Assembly (NCBI GenBank): GCA_005793785.1
Contig: SXPW01000063.1
Location: 1 to 7,995, forward strand
Length of the DNA: 7,995 bases
Reading direction: 5' to 3'
Origin: Actinomycetota bacterium
GTDB lineage: Bacteria > Actinomycetota > Acidimicrobiia > Acidimicrobiales > Ilumatobacteraceae
Shown here: in pieces, positions 1-6,234 of the stretch
How positions within the stretch are numbered: the stretch's first letter is position 1
Layout: each line of letters starts with the position of its first letter
Position numbers and translations under genes: made by a program
Notes under the pieces: model-generated
Databases searched by the model: none
The model's input: the letters and a program-made list of their open reading frames with translations, nothing else
Told to the model about the DNA's origin: nothing

Positions 1-252
1 GTCGTTGTCACTCGCTTGCGGGTCGCGCAGAATGTCGGCGAGTTGTTGCAGGTGGCCCGTGCGCAGGAAGTGTGCGATGTCGTGCATCGCTTCGGCCGTC
101 AGCGTCGTGATGGCGCTCGAATCGACGCGCAGAAACGTTCCGAGTGCGGTGTCCACCTCCGCGACACCGTCGCGAGTAATCAGACGGTATGCGGTGTCAT
201 CCGGGCCAAGCGGCAGGAGATCGACGTGCGCGAAGGGCTCGGGAGTCGCCAT
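1..252 (-). CDS. fumA: Class I fumarate hydratase, N-terminal part (cut by the left window edge)
   Basis: The 84 visible residues are the N-terminus of an iron-sulfur (class I) fumarate hydratase, which interconverts fumarate and malate in the TCA cycle in the cytoplasm. I recognise the actinobacterial pattern from memory: DLLPLGPDDTAYRLIT near residues 11-26, then FLRVD (40-44), then LTAEAMHDIAHFLR (51-64), then the end of a helix with DPQASDND (77-84). The catalytic core and the [4Fe-4S] cysteines lie beyond the edge and cannot be checked. The ATG at 252-250 shares its A with the TGA stop of the upstream gene (TGATG), so translation is probably coupled and both genes read from the promoter near 745-750. 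Class I enzymes of this fold include tartrate dehydratases and mesaconases, so substrate is not certain from this fragment. Family call is firm; the exact symbol less so. Confidence 0.85.
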   Translation of the reverse strand, partial: MATPEPFAHVDLLPLGPDDTAYRLITRDGVAEVDTALGTFLRVDSSAITTLTAEAMHDIAHFLRTGHLQQLADILRDPQASDND

Positions 253-737
253 CACACGAGTGCCGGCGTGCCGGCGAACGCACCCGGGTCACCGGGAGCG
301 GGGATGAGCGGTTTGCTCCATGCCACGGTGCGGGCCACTTCGTCGGTGACTGCGCGCCACTCGAGAGGATTCCACCCCTCGGCCTTGGCTACGACGTTGC
401 CGTCGATTCGTAGGAAGGTGAAGGCGGGGAGCGTGGTGAGCCCGAGTTGCTTGACGAACGATCGCGCCGGATCACAGAAGACCAGCGCCTCACCGACGAG
501 CGGGCCGAGGAATGCTCGCGCCTCGTCCGAGCCTGCGGTGACCACGTAGTTGGTGCGCACGCTCGATCCGGCGAACTGCGCGAGGATTCGTCGAGCAGTC
601 CGGAGGAGCCACGCGCTCTCGTTCGTATATGGATCGATGACGACCGACAGGAGGTGGAACGTGGTCAACCATTCGTGCAATGGTCGCGAGGGTGCATCGA
701 GCGGCTGCAGCACCGTGTCGGGGGACGGCGTAATCAC
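252..737 (-). CDS. Thioredoxin-fold protein without CxxC, upstream of fumarase
   Basis: This is a predicted 161-residue soluble protein. Its second half reads like a thioredoxin fold: a strand VVFCDP-like segment (LVFCDP, 85-90), then LGLTTLPAF (98-106) with the cis-proline candidate P104, then the strand FLRIDGNVV (108-116) and EGW (120-122), then a C-terminal helix. Where thioredoxins carry WCxxC, after the strand SVVID (31-35), this protein has PYTNESAW. Its only cysteine is C88, so classical dithiol chemistry is not expected. I placed the start at GTG 737-735 because TACCGT lies 7 bases upstream and no RBS is visible. The open frame continues upstream, but only by overlapping the divergent gene. 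It overlaps the fumarase start by one base, suggesting a linked role, but no function can be assigned. It might be a redox-inactive chaperone or scaffold for the Fe-S enzyme (inference only). Confidence 0.72.
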   Translation of the reverse strand: MITPSPDTVLQPLDAPSRPLHEWLTTFHLLSVVIDPYTNESAWLLRTARRILAQFAGSSVRTNYVVTAGSDEARAFLGPLVGEALVFCDPARSFVKQLGLTTLPAFTFLRIDGNVVAKAEGWNPLEWRAVTDEVARTVAWSKPLIPAPGDPGAFAGTPALV

Positions 738-744
738 AACTGCG

Positions 745-750
745 ACGGTA
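745..750 (-). promoter_or_regulatory. -10 box (TACCGT), leaderless promoter of the thioredoxin-fold gene and fumarase
   Basis: On the minus strand TACCGT fits the actinobacterial TANNNT -10 consensus. It is followed by 7 bases and then the GTG start codon at 737, the spacing expected if transcription begins at the start codon itself. No convincing -35 hexamer is seen. Confidence 0.5.
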
Positions 751-762
751 GCAAGCCGGAAG

Positions 763-768
763 TACAGT
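763..768 (+). promoter_or_regulatory. -10 box (TACAGT), leaderless promoter of the eIF-2B-like gene
   Basis: TACAGT ends 7 bases before the ATG at 776, with no Shine-Dalgarno sequence between, so the transcript is probably leaderless. The box lies 12 bases from the divergent -10 box at 745-750. The -35 region expected near 740-745 would therefore sit on the opposing promoter. Confidence 0.5.
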
Positions 769-775
769 TCTCGTA

Positions 776-1576
776 ATGCACCCCATCGAACGCTTGCGAT
801 ACGTGGCACGCGCCGACGGAGCAGGTCCCGGTGTGCTCGTGCGGGAAACTGCACTGGCGTTGTGCGACATGGATATGGATCCACAGTCGTTGTTGTTGGC
901 GTGTCGTCGAATCGTGGAACGTCATCCGACGATGGCACAACTGTGGTGGTTGTGCGCAAACGTGGTCGCGGCCGCCGAGCCGTTCCAACGTGCACGCGAG
1001 TTGACGATGGTGGTGGAACGTGACGAAACCCCCGGACACCTCGACGATGCGCTCGACGACGACTCCCGGGTGGTGATCGTCGGGTGGCCGTTCAACACCG
1101 TGAAGTGTCTGGCACAACGCGGCGACGCATCGATGCTGGTCGTCGACAGCCATGGCGAAGGTGAGACGCTCGTCGATCGTCTGCACGATGCCGAGATTGC
1201 CGCGGAACTGGTTCCGTTCGAGTACCTCTCTGCCGCGGTGGGTTCGGCGAACGTCGTGGTGATCGAGGCGCTCGCCTGTGGACCCGATGGTGCGCTCGCC
1301 GTGGGTGGTGCACGAACCGTGGTGGAGACGGCCCGCGCCCACGGTGTGCCGGTGTGGCTGGTGGCCGGCACGGGAACGCGTCTGCCTGCGCCGTTGTGGC
1401 AGGGGATGATCGATGGTCTGCAGGTGGCCGACGACTGGCACGCCGGCGTCGACGTGATTCCATCTGCATCGTTCGTCAGGTTCGTCGGACCAAACGGCAC
1501 GAGTGATTCGGCGACGACCTACTTCGAACCGGAATGTCCGCCCACAACCGAGTTGCTGCGACGCAGCGTCATCTAG
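776..1576 (+). CDS. eIF-2B / methylthioribose-1-phosphate isomerase-like protein
   Basis: The 266-residue protein resembles the eIF-2B alpha/MtnA/ribose-1,5-bisphosphate isomerase superfamily. An N-terminal helical part (about 1-95) precedes a Rossmann-like part with strands VVIVG (99-103), SMLVVDS (119-125), AAELVPFEYL (142-151), ANVVVIEALACGPDGALAVGG (158-178) and VPVWLVAG. The alternating strand, loop and helix order of the C-terminal domain matches the family, where the fourth strand normally ends in a GAD/GA(D) motif followed by NG and an NKIGT-like loop. Here that stretch reads EALACGPDG, so the catalytic aspartate of MtnA is a leucine (166), and no equivalent of the MtnA cysteine is evident. 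Isomerase activity is therefore doubtful. The ATG has a TANNNT box 7 bases upstream. Its TAG stop lies inside the next gene's -10 box. Function unknown. Confidence 0.72.
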   Translation: MHPIERLRYVARADGAGPGVLVRETALALCDMDMDPQSLLLACRRIVERHPTMAQLWWLCANVVAAAEPFQRARELTMVVERDETPGHLDDALDDDSRVVIVGWPFNTVKCLAQRGDASMLVVDSHGEGETLVDRLHDAEIAAELVPFEYLSAAVGSANVVVIEALACGPDGALAVGGARTVVETARAHGVPVWLVAGTGTRLPAPLWQGMIDGLQVADDWHAGVDVIPSASFVRFVGPNGTSDSATTYFEPECPPTTELLRRSVI

Positions 1577-1579
1577 CCT
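1574..1579 (+). promoter_or_regulatory. -10 box (TAGCCT) of the malyl-CoA lyase gene, built on the upstream stop codon
   Basis: TAGCCT fits TANNNT and ends 7 bases before ATG 1587. Its first three bases are the TAG stop of the eIF-2B-like gene, so the promoter starts within the preceding coding region. No Shine-Dalgarno sequence lies between box and start, consistent with a leaderless transcript. Confidence 0.5.
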
Positions 1580-1586
1580 GCACATC

Positions 1587-2522
1587 ATGTCTCCACGCTC
1601 ACGCGATCTGCCACGACGTTCCTGTCTCTCGATACCCGGCTCGTCGGAAAAGATGATGGGCAAGGGGCCGGGCATCGCCGCCGACATGGTGTTCCTCGAT
1701 CTCGAGGACGCTGTTGCCCCGAAAGAGAAGGAGGCATCCCGCGCCAGGGTTGCCCACGCAATCGCTTCGCAGGACTGGGGCGACAAGGTGCTGTGCGTGC
1801 GCGTCAACGATTGGAGCACCAAGTGGACCGCCTACGACATCATCGAGGTGGTTGGCGCGGCAGGGGCGCGCCTCGATGAGATCATGCTTCCCAAGGTGGA
1901 ATCGGCGGCCCAGATCGTTGCCACCGACATGTTGTTGCGGCAGGTCGAAATCGCCAACGGTTTGCCCGTCGGTCACATCGGCATCGAAGCACAGATCGAG
2001 ACGGCGCGTGGGCTCATCAACGTCGAGGAGATTTGTGCCGCGAGTCCGCGAATCGAGACCATCATCTTCGGCCCGGCCGACTTCGCCGCAAGCATGGAGA
2101 TGCCCGTCCTCACCGGTGGCGTACAAATCGCCGACTATCCCGGCGATCATTTCCATTACGTGTTCAACAAGATTCTGATGGCCGGGCGCGCCAACGGCTT
2201 GCAGGTGATCGACGGTCCGTACCTCTACATACGTGACGCCGATGGTTTCCGCGATTACTGCAAGCGCACTCGCACGCTCGGATACGACGGCAAATGGGCG
2301 TTGCACCCCGACCAGGTGGCGATTCTCAACGAGGTGTTCTCCCCGACACAGGAGCAATTCGACCGCGCCTGTGCGATTCTCGACGCCTATGCAACCGCCA
2401 CGGAAGGCGAGGGCAAGGGTGCGGTCATGTTCGGTGACGAAATGATCGACGAAGCGAGTCGCAAGATGGCTCTCAAGTTCATTTCACGCGGAACCCGTGC
2501 CGGTCTCTCGCGCAGCAAATAA
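1587..2522 (+). CDS. mcl1: CitE/HpcH-family L-malyl-CoA/beta-methylmalyl-CoA lyase
   Basis: This 311-residue cytoplasmic lyase belongs to the HpcH/HpaI aldolase (CitE) family. Landmarks in order are LSIPGSS (14-20), VFLDLEDAVAP (35-45), the substrate-binding arginine in CVRVND (R72), LPKVES (101-106), the metal-binding glutamate in IEAQIETARG (E138), the metal-binding aspartate in FGPADFAASM (D165), IDGPY (208-212) and the C-terminal GKWALHPDQV (235-244) that precedes NEVFSP. The GKWA(L/I)HP..V..NEVF(S/T)P tail and length are typical of Mcl1-type enzymes, which cleave beta-methylmalyl-CoA to glyoxylate plus propionyl-CoA and malyl-CoA to glyoxylate plus acetyl-CoA. The nearby dehydrogenase and MaoC hydratase support an ethylmalonyl-CoA pathway role. 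A citramalyl-CoA lyase or malyl-CoA thioesterase relative is the main alternative. The start at 1587 is set by the -10 box; an in-frame ATG further upstream would overlap the previous gene. Confidence 0.85.
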   Translation: MSPRSRDLPRRSCLSIPGSSEKMMGKGPGIAADMVFLDLEDAVAPKEKEASRARVAHAIASQDWGDKVLCVRVNDWSTKWTAYDIIEVVGAAGARLDEIMLPKVESAAQIVATDMLLRQVEIANGLPVGHIGIEAQIETARGLINVEEICAASPRIETIIFGPADFAASMEMPVLTGGVQIADYPGDHFHYVFNKILMAGRANGLQVIDGPYLYIRDADGFRDYCKRTRTLGYDGKWALHPDQVAILNEVFSPTQEQFDRACAILDAYATATEGEGKGAVMFGDEMIDEASRKMALKFISRGTRAGLSRSK

Positions 2523-2548
2523 GCAACGCTCTCTCATGACCACTTCCT

Positions 2549-2558
2549 GCAACGTTGC
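2549..2558. repeat. 10-bp perfect palindrome GCAACGTTGC upstream of the HAD gene
   Basis: A perfect 10-base inverted repeat sits 10 bases before the HAD start codon. The half-site GCAACG also occurs at 2523-2528, just after the lyase stop. It could be an operator, but a 10-base palindrome can arise by chance, so the call is weak. Confidence 0.2.
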
Positions 2559-2568
2559 TCGCTGACGC

Positions 2569-3291
2569 ATGGCCGCCACATCCGACGCGCCGAGGTTCGA
2601 CGGCATCCTGTTCGATGCCGGAGGAATCTTCGTAGTTCCCGATCCGGTCGCGACGGCGATTGCGATAGCGCCGTTCGGCGGCTCGACCGACACGAGCGTG
2701 TTGGTTCGCTGTCACTATGCCGGGATGGAGGCGCTCGACGCGGTGGCCGGTAAACGCACCGATGCCTCGATCGACAAGATCACCTGGGACGTCTACCGGA
2801 ATGCCTACGTGCGCACGGCCGGTGTCGCCGAGCACGATGTGGAGCGCGCCTCACGGGCGATGCGTCGACTGTTCTCTCCGTACTACTGGAGGTTTCCGAT
2901 GCTGGAGTCGGTTGCCGCACTCGGCTTGCTTCACTATCGAAAGATTCCCATCGGTGTGGTATCCAACGCGAGCGGTCAGATCGAAGCGACGCTCAACAAT
3001 CTGTGCATCTGCCAGGTAGGCGCTGGAGCCGGTGTGCCCGTACGCATCGTGACCGACTCCCATGTCATCGGCCATGCAAAGCCCGACCCACGAATCTTCC
3101 GCGATGCCATCGCCGCACTCGACCTGCCACCCGATCGCATCGCCTACGTGGGTGATTCGTTCGTGAACGACGTCGGTGGGGCTCGCGCCGCCGGATTGGT
3201 GCCGCTGCTCTACGACCCGTTCGACGACCACGCCGGGTACGACTGCGAGCGAATCGCCTCGCTCCACGAGTTGCTCGAGTTCGTCGCCTGA
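2569..3291 (+). CDS. HAD-superfamily hydrolase
   Basis: The 240-residue protein is a HAD-type phosphatase-like hydrolase with a helical cap (about 25-110) between motifs I and II. Motif I is ILFDAGG (13-19), giving nucleophile D16. Motif II is VVSNASG with S132. Motif III is the lysine of HAKPDPRIF (K171). Motif IV is YVGDSFVNDVGGARAAG, with metal-binding D196 and D201. The position two residues after the nucleophile, normally an acid/base aspartate, is glycine (G18), as in the DxGG-type subgroup, so catalytic efficiency or reaction type is uncertain. It lies 46 bases downstream of the lyase on the same strand and may be co-transcribed. Neither an obvious -10 box nor a Shine-Dalgarno sequence precedes the ATG at 2569. 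The substrate cannot be inferred; phosphoglycolate-like phosphatases are one related group. Confidence 0.85.
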   Translation: MAATSDAPRFDGILFDAGGIFVVPDPVATAIAIAPFGGSTDTSVLVRCHYAGMEALDAVAGKRTDASIDKITWDVYRNAYVRTAGVAEHDVERASRAMRRLFSPYYWRFPMLESVAALGLLHYRKIPIGVVSNASGQIEATLNNLCICQVGAGAGVPVRIVTDSHVIGHAKPDPRIFRDAIAALDLPPDRIAYVGDSFVNDVGGARAAGLVPLLYDPFDDHAGYDCERIASLHELLEFVA

Positions 3292-3297
3292 CCCGTC

Positions 3298-3316
3298 GTT
3301 CGGTTCGCCCCCGAAC
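3298..3316. terminator. Possible hairpin between convergent genes
   Basis: GTTCGG and CCGAAC form a 6-bp GC-rich stem around a 7-base loop in the 52-base gap between the HAD stop and the dehydrogenase stop. The location suits a bidirectional terminator, but there is no T-tract on either side, so it would not be a canonical intrinsic terminator. Confidence 0.3.
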
Positions 3317-3343
3317 ACACCTGGTTGTCGGTCGATCTGCGCC

Positions 3344-4945
3344 TCAGCCCTGAACGGATTCGACCAGTCGTCGGGCGATGACCTTCAGACACAGTGTTTC
3401 GTCGGCACCCTCGAAGATCGACAGCACGCGAGCGTCGACATACAGGCGGCTCACCGGGTATTCCTCGGCGTAGCCGTAGCCACCGTGAATCTGCATCGCC
3501 TCGCGGGTCACCCATTCGGCGGCCTTGCACACGTATGCCTTCACCATGCTCGCTTCCATGGCTCCCTCGCCCTTGCCCATCATCTTTGCCACGGCGTAAC
3601 TGAACTGACGCGACGCCTGGATGACGACCGCCATTCGTCCGAGTTTCACACGGGTGAGTTCGTAATCGATGATGTTCTTGCCGAAGACCGCACGGTTGTT
3701 GGCGTAGTCGAACGCCGCTTCGTAGGCGGCCTGCATCAACCCCACTGCCCGCGCGGCGGTTTGGAGACGTCCATTCTCGAAACCCTCCATCTGGAAATAG
3801 AAACCTTTGCCCAGCCCGTCCTTTTCGCCGATCAGGTGGTCTGCCGGAACGAACCAGTCCTCGATGGCGATCTCGTACGAGTGCATGCCGCGGTATCCGA
3901 TGGTGTCGATGGGGCGACCTTCCATCTTTCCGCCACCTTCCTGCTTGAAAACGAAACCGTGCGCATCACCGAGCGGCTTGGGAACGATGAACAGGCTGAG
4001 TCCACGGTGCGCCTTCGAGCGGTCGGGATCGGTGCGGGCGAGCAGCATCAGCACGTTGGCGCGGGCACCGAACGTGCACCACGTCTTCACACCGTTGATG
4101 ACGTAGCCGTCGACGCCATCTTGCGTCCCCGCCGTTGCGGTGGTCTTGAGCGATGCAACGTCGCTGCCGTAGTCGGGCTCGGTGACGGCAACCGCGGCCA
4201 TCACCTCGGCGGTGGCCAACTTCGGCAGCCACTGTTGCTTTTGTGCCTCGGTGCCACCCTTCACCAGGGCGCGGGTGAGGATCTCGGGTCGGGTGATGAG
4301 CGAGCCGCCGATTCCGAGTGACGCACGCGAGAGTTCCTCTGTGGCGACGCAACTTGCCATGTATTCGCCTTCTCCGCCTTCGCTGAAACCGCCGAACTCC
4401 GTCGGGATGGACAATCCGAACGCACCGATGTCGGCCAAACCGCTGATGATTTCCTCGGGCACGTCGGCGTTCTCGCGGTGTACGTGTTCGGCGTGCCGTG
4501 CCACCACCTTCTTGCCGAACATGCGGAACGTGTCCTGCACCATCTCGTAGTCGTCGTCAAGGTGACGCGGACCGGGCGAGTCGGCGAGCGAAGCCAACAA
4601 TTCGGGTGCGCGATAGGTGGCGACGAACGATTCGTACCCCGATAGATCGGCAACGTGAACGCCCCACAGTTGCTCGCGACCGACGAGGCGCGTCGTGAAG
4701 TCGTGCACCATGTCGGCCACGAACGCACAGGTGATGGTGGCTTCGAGCGAACCTTTCGCGCCGTAGTCGATGAGTGATCGAGCGGTCTCGAGTGCCGCAC
4801 TCGCGTGCGCCACGTCGTAAGCGAGCACTTGTTGACGCTCGGGACCACCGGACTCCGCGAGGCGCTGGGTGGCGCGACGCAACAGCGCGGCAGTGCCCTC
4901 GACGATGGATGCTGCGGCGGTGAGGTCCTTCGTGGAGTCGTGCAC
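3344..4945 (-). CDS. mcd: Large acyl-CoA dehydrogenase, probable (2S)-methylsuccinyl-CoA dehydrogenase
   Basis: This is a 533-residue FAD-dependent acyl-CoA dehydrogenase. Residues 1-130 form a helical N-terminal extension (start HDSTKDLTAAASIVEG) absent from ordinary ~380-residue family members. The core begins near YEMVQDTFR (133-141). Both family signatures are present: AVTEPDYGSDVAS (253-265) and QIHGGYGYAEEYPVSRLYVD (485-504). The catalytic base is likely E512 in FEGADE. The extension and length resemble methylsuccinyl-CoA dehydrogenase (Mcd), which oxidises (2S)-methylsuccinyl-CoA to mesaconyl-CoA in the ethylmalonyl-CoA pathway. The malyl-CoA lyase and MaoC hydratase in the window act on the next steps, which strengthens the call. 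The start GTG 4945-4943 was chosen because TACCGT ends 8 bases upstream and the preceding frame runs through the divergent gene. A generic acyl-CoA dehydrogenase of other specificity remains possible. Confidence 0.82.
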   Translation of the reverse strand: MHDSTKDLTAAASIVEGTAALLRRATQRLAESGGPERQQVLAYDVAHASAALETARSLIDYGAKGSLEATITCAFVADMVHDFTTRLVGREQLWGVHVADLSGYESFVATYRAPELLASLADSPGPRHLDDDYEMVQDTFRMFGKKVVARHAEHVHRENADVPEEIISGLADIGAFGLSIPTEFGGFSEGGEGEYMASCVATEELSRASLGIGGSLITRPEILTRALVKGGTEAQKQQWLPKLATAEVMAAVAVTEPDYGSDVASLKTTATAGTQDGVDGYVINGVKTWCTFGARANVLMLLARTDPDRSKAHRGLSLFIVPKPLGDAHGFVFKQEGGGKMEGRPIDTIGYRGMHSYEIAIEDWFVPADHLIGEKDGLGKGFYFQMEGFENGRLQTAARAVGLMQAAYEAAFDYANNRAVFGKNIIDYELTRVKLGRMAVVIQASRQFSYAVAKMMGKGEGAMEASMVKAYVCKAAEWVTREAMQIHGGYGYAEEYPVSRLYVDARVLSIFEGADETLCLKVIARRLVESVQG

Positions 4946-4953
4946 GAGTCTCA

Positions 4954-4959
4954 ACGGTA
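4954..4959 (-). promoter_or_regulatory. -10 box (TACCGT) of the acyl-CoA dehydrogenase gene
   Basis: On the minus strand TACCGT is followed by 8 bases and the GTG start at 4945, without a Shine-Dalgarno sequence. It is the same hexamer as in front of the thioredoxin-fold gene. It lies in the 104-base divergent region shared with the membrane-protein gene. Confidence 0.45.
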
Positions 4960-5037
4960 GTGAGGTGACTTTCGTTCGCCGTGTCCCAGCAACGATTTGT
5001 CCAGTGGGGTCGGCGTGGCACCCGCCACCAACTGATT

Positions 5038-5043
5038 TACGCT
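5038..5043 (+). promoter_or_regulatory. -10 box (TACGCT) of the membrane-protein gene
   Basis: TACGCT ends 6 bases before ATG 5050. The intervening GGGGGC is too close to the ATG to act as a normal Shine-Dalgarno site, so leaderless initiation is favoured. No clear -35 element is visible. Confidence 0.45.
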
Positions 5044-5049
5044 GGGGGC

Positions 5050-6216
5050 ATGCTGAAGGCCCTGCGGTGGGTACTTTTTGCCATCGTCGTCTATTTCTTC
5101 GTCCTGCCGCTCGTGCCGGCATTCCGCAATGCCATCGGAGACCTGACCCGCATCGATCCCGTGCTGCTCGTGGCCGCCATCGGGCTCGAGTTCGTGGCGC
5201 TCTACTGCTACACCCTGCTGACCCATGCCGCACTCGGACCCGACGCCAATCGGTTGACCCGATTCGACCTGTTCCGGGTGCAGTTGAGCACCCGAGCATT
5301 GGGCAGCATCCTGCCCGGGGGTAGCGCAGCCAGCAACGCGCTCGGCTTCCGGCTCATCACCAGTTCGGGAATCTCCAAGGCCGATACGGGCTTTGCACTC
5401 GCCACCGCGGGCATCGGCTCGGCGGTGATTCTCAACGTCCTGCTGTGGGTGGGATTGGTGGTTTCCATCCCATTGCGCGGTTCGAGTCCCGTCTACGGCA
5501 CCGCGGCGGTTGCCGGAGCGGTCCTGATGGCCATCGTCGGCGCCGTGGTGTTCGGCATCGTCGACGACAAGGGACGTCTGCACCGACTCGTGCGCTGGGC
5601 CTACGACAGGCTCGGCCGCGACGGCGAGTCGGCGGCGAGTTTGATGGACCATCTTCGGGACCGAATTCGTGGATTGCTGGCCGAGCGTGACGTGCTGCGT
5701 CGGGTGCTGTTGTGGGGCACGGCCAACTGGATTCTCGATTTGATGGCGCTGTGGTTGTTCCTGCGTGCGTTCGGTGGCAACGTGTCCGCCGACGGATTGC
5801 TCGTTGCATTCGGTTTGGCGAACGTGCTGGCATCGGTGCCGATCACACCCGGCGGTCTCGGCATCGTGGAGGGCGTCTACATTCCCACCTTGGTTGGTTT
5901 CGGGGTGCCAGCGGCGACCGCCACGGTCACCGTGCTGACGTATCGAATCGCTCAGTACTGGTTGCCGATCATCGTCGGTGGCATCAGTTACGCGTCGTTG
6001 AGGCTCGGAGCGGTGGCGGCGGTGCCGACGCCACAATCGCGGCTGGGTCGATTGCAGTCCGCGGCCCGTGCCGGTTCAGAGGTGAGCGAATCGAAGGCTC
6101 GCTGGATCGAACGCAATGCTCCGCGCGATCGCACGGGAATGTTCGAGATGCCGCGCTACGAGGACACGGGGGAGCAGCCCGAGCAACGACGACCGCCGAC
6201 GTCGCGGGACGACTGA
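5050..6216 (+). CDS. Lysylphosphatidylglycerol-synthase TM / flippase-like integral membrane protein
   Basis: The 388-residue polytopic inner-membrane protein belongs to the LPG_synthase_TM (UPF0104) family, related to the flippase half of MprF. Hydrophobic segments lie roughly at 5-23, 37-60, 82-100, 115-141, 150-172, 219-240, 248-264, 270-298 and 303-325. Two family signatures are seen: LPGGSAASNALGFRL (88-102) and PITPGGLGIVEGVYIPTLVGFG (264-285). A charged loop (173-215) follows the fifth segment. A 60-residue charged C-terminal tail (326-388) rich in R, E and P is probably cytoplasmic. There is no lysyl-transferase domain, so it is not a full MprF; a role in lipid or glycolipid translocation is likely from the family but the substrate is unknown. 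The start at 5050 is supported by the -10 box and by the hydrophobic first helix; upstream in-frame ATG would add a non-hydrophobic leader. Confidence 0.85.
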   Translation: MLKALRWVLFAIVVYFFVLPLVPAFRNAIGDLTRIDPVLLVAAIGLEFVALYCYTLLTHAALGPDANRLTRFDLFRVQLSTRALGSILPGGSAASNALGFRLITSSGISKADTGFALATAGIGSAVILNVLLWVGLVVSIPLRGSSPVYGTAAVAGAVLMAIVGAVVFGIVDDKGRLHRLVRWAYDRLGRDGESAASLMDHLRDRIRGLLAERDVLRRVLLWGTANWILDLMALWLFLRAFGGNVSADGLLVAFGLANVLASVPITPGGLGIVEGVYIPTLVGFGVPAATATVTVLTYRIAQYWLPIIVGGISYASLRLGAVAAVPTPQSRLGRLQSAARAGSEVSESKARWIERNAPRDRTGMFEMPRYEDTGEQPEQRRPPTSRDD

Positions 6217-6221
6217 ACCCC

Positions 6222-6227
6222 TACTCT
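6222..6227 (+). promoter_or_regulatory. -10 box (TACTCT) of the MaoC hydratase gene
   Basis: TACTCT ends 7 bases before ATG 6235 in the 18-base gap after the membrane-protein stop codon. The placement matches the other leaderless starts in the window, so the hydratase and mutY can be expressed independently of the membrane protein. Confidence 0.5.
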
Positions 6228-6234
6228 TAACATC

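Noticed and set aside
1503..1586. Upstream ATG start for the malyl-CoA lyase
   Set aside because: It would overlap the end of the previous gene and add residues with no counterpart in the family; ATG 1587 is positioned directly after a -10 box.
734..1822. A 362-codon open frame on the minus strand
   Set aside because: It runs antisense to the eIF-2B-like and lyase genes, is rich in R, H and Q, shows no family motifs, and is a high-GC shadow frame.
3176..4321. A 381-codon open frame on the plus strand
   Set aside because: It is antisense to the acyl-CoA dehydrogenase, whose family motifs are clear; it has low-complexity H/R/G-rich composition and no domains.
4946..5299. Upstream extension of the acyl-CoA dehydrogenase to an ATG at 5299
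   Set aside because: The added 118 residues are R-rich and overlap the divergent membrane-protein gene; the GTG at 4945 has a well-spaced -10 box and begins the recognisable N-terminal extension.
4951..6036. A 361-codon open frame on the minus strand
   Set aside because: It lies opposite the membrane protein, is R/H/Q/D-rich without motifs, and is a codon-bias shadow.
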